From Rhizophagus irregularis (Eukaryota > Glomeromycota > Glomeromycetes > Glomerales > Glomeraceae): 64,000 nucleotides of DNA. Shown here piece after piece: positions 22,486 to 33,989 of the stretch (positions are counted from its first letter, which is position 1; each line of letters starts with the position of its first letter). The DNA is taken from positions 620,001-684,000 of the forward strand of contig NC_089449.1 of the NCBI RefSeq assembly GCF_026210795.1. The letters run 5' to 3'. Both the position numbers and the translations under genes were made by a program. The notes below the pieces were generated by a model, which saw nothing but the letters and a program-made list of their open reading frames with translations, ran no database searches and was not told the DNA's origin.

Positions 22486-24239
22486 GTTTTATTTTCTATT
22501 ATTGTTTATTTATCAGTACATTTTTACCATTGTAATTCTTTTTTTATTGTTATTCAGTTATTAGGTTATCTTCATGTCATTTACTGTTAAACATAAATAA
22601 CTATAAAATTTTTGATTTCGGATTAACTGTTAATCTATTCAATAAAATATAAATAAACTTTTGTATTGCTTTTAGTTTTAGTTTGACAGTATATTTATAA
22701 CAAAAAAAATTTCTATACATAAAATTATTTTGAAATATGATTGGTTCAATCAGCCACCGAAATTCATTGGACAAGACTTATTTTTGCATAACATTTATCT
22801 TAGAAATTTTTTCACGATGTACTGTATACACGCGTAACTCGTCTTAGAAAAACTGAAGTTTCATAAATTTTTTCTTATAATATATACATTAATACGCGCG
22901 TAACATTTTTATCTTTGAAAATTTTCATAAATTTTTTTTATAATACATTATACGCTAATACACTTTTATAGAAATTTTTCAAGATTTTTAAATTAATTTT
23001 TTTATTATAGAAATATTTCACAATGAGATAAGAAGTATAAGCGCTTTTCTTGGAATATTTTATGACAAAAAAAAATAAACTAAACCAAATATTAAAAATA
23101 TTTATCAAATATTATTTTTATAAATAAGTAAATCATTCATATATTAAAAAAACTTTATTAAGTTTCGCTTTCTTAAAATAAAAGATTTGAGAGATATTTG
23201 ACAACTGGGTAAAGAATTATCTATTATATTATTATTTATTCTCTCCTTACAAAATAACCTTGTATTAAAAAAAAAAATACCATTATTAAAATGAGAATAC
23301 TTCACAAATTTCCATTGAAAATTTGTAAATATGAGTATTCAAACAATTTTATAATTAATTTAATCAAAGTGCTAAAATTATACCATGAATATCTACAAAA
23401 AGCACGTACATGTTAGTAAAATCACAAACTTTAGTTGAAAGAAGTTTCAAACAATACATAATAATTTTAATCCAAAACTCAAAGAAACCAGAATAAAGCG
23501 TAATTATTAAAGAAAAAACACTTTTTATTTATTAGATTTAAAATTTTGATAAAAAAGATTTTTTAATTGTTCTAATATACACTATTATGAAAATAATGGT
23601 AATAAAAAAATATTTAATATAAAAAAAAAGAAAAATAATTTGTGTAAAAAAAAATAATATAAAAGAAAAAAACAAATGAAAGAGCAGTGTAAGAAAGAGA
23701 GTGAGCGTAGCGTTTATTTCCTGTGAAAAAAAAAAATAAACAAATGAGGCTGATAATGATCAGCTGTGCCACAAGGTTTAAGATAAGAAGCCTAAACCCC
23801 TCGGTCTAGGTTAAGTTTTCTCATAAGTTAAATTATATTTCAATCACGTGATTTAATTTTTAAACTGTACTGTATGATACGAATTTTTTTTACTTTTCGT
23901 ACAGTGCTTATATATATATGTGTGTAAGCATTGTACTGTACTGATCGATTTTACAGTTTAACTTTTCGTACAGTACAGTTTACCTATCTACCTTGAGAAT
24001 TTGTATATGGAAATAATACACGAATAAAATGAATCCAAATTCATATTTGCATTTTATGCTCAAATTTAATATAATTAGTATGTACAGTAAAAATGTAAAG
24101 TAAATTAAACTTCCCCAGTATCACCGCAGAAAAATGTCACATTCACGTGATTTGTGATGTCGATCATTTCTTCCATTTTACAACGCAGAAAACAATAAAA
24201 GTAATAACTAAATAAAAATGTCTTTTATTACTTACTAGT
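22486..24239. other. non-coding AT-rich stretch with one hairpin
   Basis: No gene seen. A near-perfect hairpin lies at 23,899-23,936 (GTACAGTGCTTA and TAAGCATTGTAC around a TA/TG-rich loop). The CTTTTCGTACAGT motif occurs twice nearby. The rest is A/T-rich without recognisable features. Confidence 0.4.
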
Positions 24240-25380
24240 TGTAGGCGGCAGTATCAAATCACGTGGAAATAGAATATCATGATATATATCTAGGGTTCAG
24301 TTTATTCACAGTCGGGGCTATTTCACCGAAAATCATTTCATTTCACCGAATTTAATAATTATTAATATCATAGCTAGTAGTCATTTTTTTTCTTTTAGTA
24401 GTATTTATTATTTAATATTCTTTATAACTAATTTTAATAATAAGAGATAATAAGAGTCTTTATCCATTATTATATATTATATACATTAAGTAATATTGTT
24501 CACTTATGATGATAAAATACATTTTAAAGCACTTACTTAGTAGTGTTTACAAACAGTATTATTAAATATTTGTATAAAGTGGTTATTATATTATGAAATA
24601 ATAATATTGAGTAAGAAAAATGAAAAAAAAAACAATCAATAAATCTTTTTATTATAAATGAATTTTGAAAAAAAAATGCACCTCCATGATTTTGTTTACC
24701 TGTACTGAAAGTTTAACACAAAAAAAGAAATTTTCTGGTAAGATGTTGAATACATATCGTGAATATCGTGAAAAAGTTGTGAAAAGAATGACAATGCGCT
24801 TATTACCTAATTATCACATTATTAATAATAACAAAATCGAAGATGAGAAAATCAGCAGAGGCAATCTTTCAACTTCTTAATTTTTGAAAAAGTAAAAAAT
24901 ATAAATAATTTTATTGGATCCAGACACTTGATTAAAAAAAAAATTAATCCAAGTTTATATAATAAATAATAGATATACCGAGTAAAATGAATAACAACAA
25001 TGTATCAATGATTTAATTATTTATGAACTATAGTTTTTTGCCAGTTACACCTTTCCATGTTTAGAAATTGTTTTGATCACAACCAAAGGAATGGGAACCA
25101 TGATACATATCGGAAAACTGTTACAGTCTGATCTCGATATAACGAACCCACAATATAATAAACCTTCAACTTACTCGAACTTTTATTTAAAAACCAGTTT
25201 AAAAAATCTCGATAATGTACTAAATATAAAACTCGATATAACATATACCACTTGCCGTTTATAATAATGCATATAAAAAATTCTTGATATAACGAACTGT
25301 GACCACATAGTTGAAATTTCCCAATAATTTAATTTTATGCTGGCTGGTGATAATTAAATCGAATTCACGTGACAGATTCA
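24240..25380 (+). repeat. dispersed repeat, first copy
   Basis: Collinear with 33,990-35,460 and, for its second half, with 54,600-55,095. Shared blocks include CACCGAATTTAATAATTATT, ATAATGCGCTTATTA-like and CTCGATATAACGAAC-like sequence. A 71-codon frame at 24,665 does not survive in the other copies, so I do not call it a gene. Confidence 0.6.
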
Positions 25381-26034
25381 CACTTACTTATATAAAATCC
25401 CGAACTATAGCGAATACCCCTCCATTCCCTAGACTTATAGCGTAGTTCTAGTTGTGCTAATCGAAGGGTGGTCCTGTATTGGGGTGTCATTTCATATAGA
25501 TACTTTCTTTAATGTACAGATTACTATTATAGTTAATGGCCGTGGTAACCACGCACGCTTTTTGAAATAAAATAAATAAATAAATAAATAGTACCCCTCC
25601 ACCTCACATGAAATTGATCAATATTGGAAATTCCTCAATAATTATTTACTTTTTTTTCAGAAATTGCAGTCAAATTTATCTGCAAATCCATCTAGGGGGT
25701 AGTACTATCCCTAAATGCACTCCTCTTGGGTCCAAATTAAAAAAAATGGAAGTGTACACTTAGGGAGGTATGCATTTATGGAGTGTAAATATATTGAACT
25801 CTTATAAGATGAATCCATTCATTTTGAGAGAAATTATATAATGAGTGCATTTGTTGAAGTTTAAGCTTGTCAGCTTCAAATACGATACTCGTTATTTGGC
25901 TATCCTGCTGAGAATACTACAAACTTATTTTTGCGAAGATCATAATTTTTATTATTATTGCTTCAGAAAATATCAGTGAATCGGAGTCACCGGAGTTGAT
26001 AATCGGTTCTTTCACAACTTTCGCTCCGATTGCT
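25381..26034. other. non-coding stretch
   Basis: No gene seen. A short AATA microsatellite lies near 25,568. Confidence 0.4.
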
Positions 26035-26765
26035 TAATACTTTGATTGTTACTTTATTTTATTGTAATCGTAGTTTTGTGAAATACAATAGATAATCTAC
26101 CATCAATGAATTCAAAGAAAATATTCTTGATAAATATGACTCTTTGAAACACTATCTAAAAGGAATCTTTACAATGTATCGTTTTGAAAGAAAATACTGC
26201 CATTATTAAAGTTCAAATAATTAAAAAAATATCATCAGATTATTTGTAACACAACATTTTTTTAATAATGAATAATTTTTAAACGGTTTTTTTTAAATGG
26301 ACTCCTGCATAAATAGCAGATAAACAGATTTATTAACATTTAACAAACAATATTACTGTATTTATGTTGAAATTAATAATCGTAAATTCTTAATATATTA
26401 CAATAATTTGGATCTTCTCATCGAAAAATTATTAATAATAAAAGGTATTAATACTGTATCGGTAAGAAAGAAAAAAAAAAATTTTTTTTTTAAGGGATGA
26501 TGGGGTAAAGCAAAATCACCTGTTAAAATATTGAAAGGGTTTAAAATCAGATCTAACCAAGAAACATCTATTTTCTATGTGATTTTTTTTTAATATAAAA
26601 ATAAACGATATTTTTTATGTATTTTGCAGATAAATCCAATCCACTTTGAATGAATGACTCCTTAATTGGCAATTTTAACAAAGTCAACTCCTGGCTTTGT
26701 ATTAATTTCCAAAAAAGGATTAGTGTAAATCTAGAATATCACATATTTGAATTTATATCCCATAT
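26035..26765. repeat. segment duplicated at 5.6-7.3 kb
   Basis: High-identity partner of 5640-7314 without the 937-bp element (single TA near 26,620). It represents the original upstream context of the ubiquitin-like/ART gene, because it runs uninterrupted through TATCCCATATT into that gene's 5' region. Confidence 0.75.
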
Positions 26766-27060
26766 TATATATATGAAAAAAATGATATATATTTAGTGAT
26801 AATATATCTTTAGAGATATATCTTAGCTAATTTAAATATAACCAGCATTATAAAAAAATATAAAACCATGAAAACTAAGAAATTTTTCATAAAAAAAATT
26901 GTTTTTTTTTAACGTTTATAAATTCTATTTATGTAATAATGAATATCACTTTCTTGTATTCCAAAAATGGAAAGCGTTGAATGCAAATTTAATTTTCCAT
27001 TTAATTGAGTTTAAATATATATACACCATGGTTTTTCTCATAAAAAATAAAATATCAAAG

Positions 27061-28956
27061 ATGGCATTTCCCAACAACAATTTTGATAATTCAAATTCAT
27101 CACTTGTCGCTGCGGCTCTTAAATCATTAACCGGTTTACCCATTATATCACAATCCCAATATTTGAATCAAATACAAAATGGAAATAATAACGCTATTTA
27201 TCAAAACATAAATCCAGTATCTCTCCATAGTTCTTATTTAGCTGGTGGGGAAGTACAAAATAATAATGACGATCCTAATCCTCATTATTCTTTGCAAGGA
27301 AACGAAAATATCAATCAAGATTATTCCGATTCTCAATTTGTTTCTGATACCTCTTTTTCTACTCAAGAATCTTCTCACTTTTGTTCTGCAAATAATACGC
27401 AATGTTTTATTGTAAATCCGAATAATTTTATGATGTCTTCTTTACAGCAACAAATTACTCAACTTCCTCAACAAATTTCTCAACAAATATTCCCATTTCA
27501 ACAGCATATTGCCCAGAAATTTCAAGTTTTTCAACTAGCTCAATCACACATTCCTCAACAAATTCAATCGCAATTGTCTCAAATTCAGGTGCAATTTCCT
27601 CAACAAATTCAATCTCAGCAATCGCAAACTCTTCACTCGCTACAATCGCAACAATCCCAATTTCCTCAACAAATTCAATCGCAACAATCTCAATTTCCTC
27701 AACAAATTCAATCGGTACAATCTCAATTTCCTCAGCAAATTCAATCGCAACAATCCCAATTTCCTCAACAAATTCAATCGGTACAATCTCAATTTTCTCA
27801 GCAAATTCAATCGCAACAATCTCAATTTTCTCAGCAAATTCAATCGGTACAATCTCAATTTCCTCAGCAAATTCAATCGCAACAATCTCAATTTCCTCAA
27901 CAAATTCAATCGGTACAATCTCAATTTTCTCAGCAAATTCAATCGCAACAATCTCAATTTTCTCAGCAAATTCAATCGGTACAATCTCAATTTCCTCAGC
28001 AAATTCAATCGCAACAATCCCAATTTCCTCAACAAATTCAATCGCAACAATCCCAATTTTCTCAGCAAATTCAATCGCAACAATCTCAATTTTCTCAGCA
28101 AATTCAATCGCAGCATTCACAACAGTCACAAATTTCTCAACAAATCCAGCAAAATTCTAATCAAATTTCTCAAAAACCGACTATGATAGTCATTAGAATT
28201 TGTACGTTAAATGGACAAATAATTCCAATTAAAAATGTTCCAATTATCGCAAAAATTTCTGTCATAAAATTTCATATTGAAAGTAAAACTAGAATTCCAT
28301 CAAATCAACAACGATTGATTTATTCGGGAATTTTATTAAAAGATAATCTAACATTATTAGATTATAATATTTTAAATAATAATGCAATGATTAATTTGAT
28401 TGGTCAAAATAATGAAGTTATTAATTTTATCGATTCAGATTTCCTTGATCCGATGTATGATTGTGATTTTACGAATATTGTTGATGATAAAAAATTTATG
28501 AGGGGATCATACGAATATCACAGACCGTGCGGCTGGAAACGAATTGCAGTTAAAGTATTAAATAAATACGGAGATAATGCTTGGTTAGGTAAAGCAGCTA
28601 AAAAAGGATCTTGGCGTTATGAATCAGACCCAAACGAATGGCCTGTTTCTTATCATGGAACAGACAAATTTAATGCAAGATCAATTGCCGAAACTGGTTT
28701 TGATATTACGAGGGGAAAAAGATTTAAATTTGGATACGGAATTTATTCTACTCCTGATATCAATGTTGCGGCTTTATTTGCTAATAAATTTATTCATAAT
28801 AACGAAGTTTATTGTCTAGTATTTCAAAATAGAGTAAACCCTCAAACTTTAAATAAAATTAACACTAGTATCGGCGAATATTGGATTAGTCCAAAAAGTG
28901 ATGATATTAGACCCTACGGTATTTGTATTAAAAAACTTGGTAAAATTTATCCTTGA
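27061..28956 (+). CDS. Q-rich ubiquitin-like plus PARP-like ADP-ribosyltransferase protein
   Basis: 631 residues from the ATG at 27,061. Upstream frames do not stay in phase in the second copy, so this start is preferred. Residues 1-190 are N/Q/S-rich, then about 14 imperfect 11-residue repeats (QFPQQIQSQQS type) run to about residue 350. Residues 373-450 read as a ubiquitin-like fold (RICTLNGQIIPI start, QRLIYSGILLKDN, LLDYNI). The C-terminal part matches the H-Y-E ADP-ribosyltransferase pattern: YHGT with His532, GIYSTP with Tyr562, and GEYWIS with Glu606. PARP-like enzymes move ADP-ribose from NAD+ to targets; activity here is inferred from the triad. Intact, single open frame. The truncated copy at 13.7-15.1 kb lacks the catalytic half. 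The low-complexity repeats suggest condensate or aggregation-prone behaviour, which is inference. Confidence 0.75.
   Translation: MAFPNNNFDNSNSSLVAAALKSLTGLPIISQSQYLNQIQNGNNNAIYQNINPVSLHSSYLAGGEVQNNNDDPNPHYSLQGNENINQDYSDSQFVSDTSFSTQESSHFCSANNTQCFIVNPNNFMMSSLQQQITQLPQQISQQIFPFQQHIAQKFQVFQLAQSHIPQQIQSQLSQIQVQFPQQIQSQQSQTLHSLQSQQSQFPQQIQSQQSQFPQQIQSVQSQFPQQIQSQQSQFPQQIQSVQSQFSQQIQSQQSQFSQQIQSVQSQFPQQIQSQQSQFPQQIQSVQSQFSQQIQSQQSQFSQQIQSVQSQFPQQIQSQQSQFPQQIQSQQSQFSQQIQSQQSQFSQQIQSQHSQQSQISQQIQQNSNQISQKPTMIVIRICTLNGQIIPIKNVPIIAKISVIKFHIESKTRIPSNQQRLIYSGILLKDNLTLLDYNILNNNAMINLIGQNNEVINFIDSDFLDPMYDCDFTNIVDDKKFMRGSYEYHRPCGWKRIAVKVLNKYGDNAWLGKAAKKGSWRYESDPNEWPVSYHGTDKFNARSIAETGFDITRGKRFKFGYGIYSTPDINVAALFANKFIHNNEVYCLVFQNRVNPQTLNKINTSIGEYWISPKSDDIRPYGICIKKLGKIYP
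27640..28110 (+). repeat. 33-bp coding minisatellite, about 14 units
   Basis: Same 33-bp unit as at 13.7-14.5 kb. In-frame units alternate between CAACAA and GTACAA versions and between CCT and TCT codons, which shows expansion by two-unit blocks. Antisense frames of 158-224 codons through it are artefacts. Confidence 0.9.
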
Positions 28957-29255
28957 AAGCAATATTTTATTTTTCTATGATATTATTATAAGTTATAAAG
29001 TAAATTATATTCTAAAATATATGTTTTATTTATTAAGATGGTTATTATACATATTTTTTAAATGTATTAAGTTAGCTTTTATATCAATAAATATATTATT
29101 AAATTTTTTAATTATTATTTATCGTAATCTCGATTACGAACTATTGGATAACTTTTTTTAATAGAAACTTTATACATTGACAGATTATTGATTAGATCAA
29201 GATTAGATCAATTGATTTATGAAACAAATATTCTTATTTTCCTGATAAATAAATA

Positions 29256-29450
29256 CAGTCAGCCCCCTTTATAGTCACACCCCTCGGGACCGAAAAAAAA
29301 GGGTGTGATTATAAAAAAAGTCATATGTTGTGATTATAGAGGAGGTTTTTCTAATATATTTATTAGTACATTGGGCCAAAATATGGTGTGCTTATAAAGG
29401 GGAATTTTATATGATGTGATTATACGGGTGACTATATAGGGGGTCGACTG
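29256..29450. mobile_element. pogo/Tigger-like MITE, 195 bp
   Basis: Starts CAGTCAGCCCCCTTTATAG and ends with the near-complement (CTATATAGGGGGTCGACTG), flanked by TA on both sides. CAGTC-type ends with C-rich termini and TA duplications resemble pogo-group Tc1/mariner MITEs. No coding content. Confidence 0.8.
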
Positions 29451-29707
29451 TATATAAAAGACACAAATGGCATCATCATATGAAAAGATCCGATTAATTG
29501 ATCGGAAAATTGTTCGAAATATTCTATTGTAGATAATTAAAAAAATTTTTACGAACAGTATTGTTTTTGTAAATATTCAAATCGAATCTGTAGGGCAGAA
29601 ATTTGATTTTGTTCACCGAAAAAAAAAACTGTTTATTGAAAATTATAAATAGATAAGCTAATGAATAATCGATTGCCTAATAATTGTTTTGTGCTGATAC
29701 TAGATAA

Positions 29708-29904
29708 GGGGATGGCCAGAAATGACGTCATTTCCTAAGGGGGTTAAGACCACAATGATGTTACACACCTTCCATTTTTAGACACTTGTAGTTAATATAA
29801 TTCTAGCCAGAATTATATTTTAATTTTACATTTCCTAAAATGAATGATGACATAGGGGGGGTCAAAAATCCTAAATTTAAATTACGTCATTTCTGGCCAT
29901 CCCC
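29708..29904. mobile_element. PIF/Harbinger-like MITE, 197 bp
   Basis: Ends GGGGATGGCCAGAAATGACG and its complement, flanked by TAA on both sides (29,705-29,707 and 29,905-29,907). The inverted ends are about 20 bp perfect. Confidence 0.75.
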
Positions 29905-30064
29905 TAACACGAAGGTTTACAAAGAAACCTTAAATCTTATTTTTTTTTATAAAAAATTCCAAAATTTGAGGTTAGACGGATCACGGATCACGGATATCCG
30001 AAAATGACAGATGACGGATTATCCGCGGATTGTAACACTAACTTAAGGAAAACGACCTTATATG

Positions 30065-30491
30065 AGAGCATCTCATTTTCATGGCTTTCCCTTTCACATA
30101 GCTTTCACAAGTTGGTTTGCAATTGTACCTCTTTTACCATATATTATGGAAGATCTAAATTAACCCATGTATAAACCGATGGCGACATTGTAGATGTGAC
30201 GCCGCAATATTTTTCCGTTTTCTTGGACCATTATGTCATTTATGTGACCATTTCGGCCCAAAACGTGTTATGCATGGCTCTATTGCTTATAGTACCGTAG
30301 GACTTAGTGCTATTGTACGTAGTCCCATTGGATTAATTACTGTATGTTTCTTTACCAGTATTCTTGGTGCAACTTTTGTTCCATGTCAATTCTGGACAAC
30401 TCGAATGTTTAGTAAAAATATTGTTGGAAGTGCTACCGCTGTAATAGGAGGATTAGGGGTGCTGGTATTACTATTTATATTTTTGGCTTGA
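30065..30491 (+). pseudogene. nitrate/nitrite transporter (NNP/NRT2 family) relic, copy 2
   Basis: Two disjoint pieces of a major-facilitator nitrate transporter. The first (30,065-30,160) encodes RASHFHGF followed by a membrane helix and EDLN, then a stop; this is the N-terminal region of the family. The second (from about 30,197) encodes RFLGPLCHLCD, GPKRVM, two membrane helices and the NNP-type segment FSKNIVGSATAVIGGLG, then frameshifts to a stop at 30,491. Most of the transporter is missing and the join deletes helices, so it cannot work. A more decayed inverted copy lies at 12.57-12.91 kb. Both are fused to the tail of the 60-aa-ORF repeat, suggesting the host fragment was carried with it. 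Confidence 0.8.
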
Positions 30492-31660
30492 TCGCTGCAA
30501 GGATTAATTTTGTCCCAGCTTATCATGGCGTGTGATTATTTCATCTCTGATTAACGGTTTGTACTTTGCAATCCTTTTTTTAACCGAAAACAAAGAAACA
30601 TCAAGATATTTTTGCGACATTTTTTTACACCCAGTTACATTTTAATCAACATTTCATGGTTTTAAAAATAAATCACATTTTTAATTTACGTAATAGATAT
30701 GTATAACTCATCGAAAATGAAAAGGGGTGAACTTTAGATTGAATGGGTGTACTTTAACTAGTTTGTAATTTGTACGTTATCCGAACAATTTTTACATCAA
30801 TAAAGTTTTGTCGTGCCTGAAAAGAATAAAAATTCCAAAAAAAAATGTAAAGGTAAAATTAAATTCGAGTGAATAAAATTATTATCGATAAATAATAAAT
30901 ATAGATGTAAATAAGATTTAAGAAACGTCTGTCTGAGATAATTGACGGTAAAATGATTGTCGGTGAAATGAACTGAATGCGACCCTTACTTGTGTATAAA
31001 ATACCGTAATTGAATTATTATTGATCACGCATCTAAGTTAAACAATTACTGCGAATATTCTGAATAAATAATATGCTTGCCAATTGCATCAAATTTTTTC
31101 ACGTTTCTAACGTTGATGATTTTATTTATTTGAGTAAAAAGGTAAATAAAGTAGGAGAGAATATATTGAAAAATAAATAAATAAATAAACAAATAAATAA
31201 AGGAAACGCAATATTGTTAACCCGCCATGTAAAAACTTGATTTAATTCTGTCTTAATTTCATAGGAAAGATTTTAAGCACATAAATCATAATAATCAAAA
31301 ATATACTTATAGCTTAATCATAAAACTTCTAACTAAGCTATATATATTCGATATATTCAATATATATATATATATATTATCGTAACGATTTTAACGATTT
31401 GTATTGTGATCTTCTTTTTTATAAAACGAAGAATTTTTTTTGCATTTTGACCGAAATTAGGACATTCAAATTAAATACCGTAATTAATAAAAAATCAAAA
31501 ATGAAAATTTAGTTTAGAGCAAACATGCGATATCTGATAATTGTATGTAATCGTAATAAAAAAAATTTATCGATAAATAATAAATATAGATGTAAAGGAG
31601 GATATCTTTTCGATGTAATTTAAGATACGTTAAAAAAAGGTATAGTAAAATTTTTTAGGT
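30492..31660 (-). repeat. tail of the 60-aa-ORF repeat, inverted partner of 11.45-12.56 kb
   Basis: Reverse complement of 11,450-12,560 at high identity, including the TTATTGATCACGCATCTAAG and GAATGCGACCCTTACTTG blocks and the AATA microsatellite near 31,175. With the ORF and the transporter relic it makes a 1.7-kb inverted duplication. Confidence 0.75.
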
Positions 31661-31670
31661 CGAAATTATA

Positions 31671-31856
31671 TTAGAATGTCGACCCATTAAATAGTTGATT
31701 CACAAATGAATTAGTCGAATTTTGTTGGGGAAGGTTTGAAATTCTTCTAAGCATGTCATTATTCGATGCGGATCTTCGATGAATTATAATTTTTCTTCTT
31801 ACCCTTCTTCTTTCTTTGTGGCGTTGGGATTGATATGATCGATTAGAAACAGACAT
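31671..31856 (-). CDS. 61-aa basic protein of dispersed repeat, copy B
   Basis: ATG at 31,856. Most diverged at the N-terminus (RHKERRRVRRKIIIHRR), with one codon gained and one (TAT) lost relative to the 48.6-kb copy. The C-terminal LRRISNLPQQNSTNSF block is unchanged. It lies in the inverted 1.7-kb duplication of copy A. Length changes are all whole codons. Function unknown. Confidence 0.55.
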   Translation of the reverse strand: MSVSNRSYQSQRHKERRRVRRKIIIHRRSASNNDMLRRISNLPQQNSTNSFVNQLFNGSTF

Positions 31857-32556
31857 TTTTTACAAAATACAAAACAAATTATTGATTTAACAAGGAAGGA
31901 ATAAAAGGGTGATTTTATATAGTTTTTTTTTTGTGATAAATAAATAATATGGTTTAATAATATCCGTTTAATCATGTTTGTTTAATTCTCACGAGAATTT
32001 CGTATATGAAAAAGAAACCAAAAAAGTCGAATCAATGTTTACGAATTACGATGATACATATGATCAACAATTATATGATTAACGAATAAATTAGTTATTT
32101 AATGAAACAAATTCGGATTGTTACAAAAAAAAAAATACGGATAAAGACTGACTCCGCACATAATAAATCAAGTCGTTATACTTGATAGATTGACATAAGA
32201 GATAAGACTATTATTATTGATGATTAACATAGATAATATGATGGACACAAATAAATTATTAATATAATTTAATATTTTAATTAATATACTAAAGTGGTCA
32301 ATTTTTGGACCCGCATTCCTCGCGTGAGAATGCATAAAATGAAATTTTTTTTTCAATACAGCATACGTGCGATCTGTACAACGATAAATGAACCTGTAAA
32401 ATCTTTTTAAAAAAAAAGAAATTCTTTATTAACCGTATTTATTATGTCTCCTAAAAGGACTTATTTTACCGTCTAGTAGTCAATGGTAACTTTTGTTTCA
32501 GGTGGATATGATACCTTTTATACTAATATTCTAATAAAAGTGATTATAGGAAAAAA

Positions 32557-32826
32557 ATGCAAAGATCAATTTTTTGTTTCGTACTTTTATTTTATTGTAT
32601 AATACATATTAATTTAAGATTTATAGTGTACAAAAGATCAAATAAGCCAATTAAAGTAAAGAAAAGTTCAAAGAAAGCAAAAGTATTATTGAGGAGGAAA
32701 ATGAAGAAATTAGATAAGAGTGAAATTGACTTGAAGGTATCGCGAATTATATTAATTATAGTTTTATATAAGTATCAAGTTTCAGGAAATTTTTATATAG
32801 CGATTTTTTATATGCTTAAAAAATAA
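32557..32826 (+). CDS. possible small secreted basic protein, 89 aa
   Basis: An ATG opens 89 codons starting with a hydrophobic stretch (RSIFCFVLLFYCIIHINL) like a signal peptide, then a lysine-rich region (about residues 28-60, KKSSKKAKVLLRRKMKK), then a hydrophobic tail. The tail may be an intron: GTATCG near 32,736 and TTTCAG near 32,785 would give a spliced product of about 63 residues. No paralogue in the window and no recognised domain. A chance frame is possible. Confidence 0.3.
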   Translation: MQRSIFCFVLLFYCIIHINLRFIVYKRSNKPIKVKKSSKKAKVLLRRKMKKLDKSEIDLKVSRIILIIVLYKYQVSGNFYIAIFYMLKK

Positions 32827-32911
32827 ATCCAAGTGCATAATACCAAATAAATTTGTATAAATTAAAATAAATTTGATGATTTTTATTATTACGTAAAAAT
32901 GGTTACGACAC

Positions 32912-33199
32912 ATTACGCCAAATCCATTTCACCGAATTCCATTTCACCGAATTACATTTCACTGAAAATGGTAGCGATTAACATTTTTATATTAACATTC
33001 AAAGAAACTAATATTATTATAAAGCAATAAATAAATAACTTTATTTTCCTGAAAACACTTATTCACGAAAAAGTAAGTGAAAAAAAGATTAATGGTTAAT
33101 AAAATCATCTAGCTAATTCAAAGATTCTTCTAGAATAGGTTTCTATATGTACAAAAACAATGAATAAATAATTTTCGGCGAAATGGCTATTGGCGTAAT
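32912..33199. mobile_element. MITE, 288 bp
   Basis: ATTACGCCAAATCCATTTC at the left mirrors GAAATGGCTATTGGCGTAAT at the right, extending into CACCGAA / TTCGGCG. The left end also has a repeated ATTTCACCGAATT motif. No clear target duplication. Confidence 0.55.
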
Positions 33200-33989
33200 T
33201 TCCTGATACCTGTAAAAATACAATTAATACAATTAAGATTATTATATATACACAGACAACATAGGCACGATACGATTAGTAGATGGATTATTATGTACTT
33301 TGTAATCCTCTTTTTTAAACGATAAAACATTTTTAAAATTTAAATATATTTTATGATATTATTATATTGAACAAGCTTAAATCAATTTGATATCACATGA
33401 TATGATCAACAAATAATGAAAAAATTCGTCGGTTTGACCGGTCGGTGGTAGTTTGCTTCATATAATTGTTTCTGATAGTTTATCTATTCTGTATTCTGCT
33501 CATTGTAAACTTATTATTTTTGTAAGTTTGAACGTGTGCATGACGTGATTATTTTCCCTTTACTGACTTTTAAATATCTAATATGGATTTTCGCAATAAT
33601 TAACTGTACATAATAGTTATACTAATTTATATTCGGCAAAGGTTAAAATTTTCTTTTTTTTTATTATGACTTATTATGATTAACCCAATTTTCACACGTG
33701 AATTAATTTAATATTTGAAACATTGTAAATTAACTTGTATTAAATGTTTTCAATTTTTCATAAATTAAAGATTATTTACCGGCAAGACATGATATATTAA
33801 TTGAAACAAGAAATGTGTGATATTACGACTGAAATTTTATTATGTCATCATGATTAATAAGGAAATTAGAATTTCATTTTAAAATTTCATTTTAATAGAA
33901 ACCATTCATATCGAAGGATTTGCGTATTCACATGTCAGCTGATTGAGCTGAACATTAGTTATTTGCAAATCCGTCGATTTATTTCCTAA

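Noticed and set aside
22046-22590. Plus-strand frames of 95-136 codons in the T/C-rich tract
   Set aside because: Composition artefact, as above: several overlapping frames with only Phe, Leu, Ser, Ile and Tyr-type codons.
24665-24880. 71-codon ORF in a dispersed repeat
   Set aside because: The frame is broken in the collinear copies at 34.7-34.9 and 54.6 kb.
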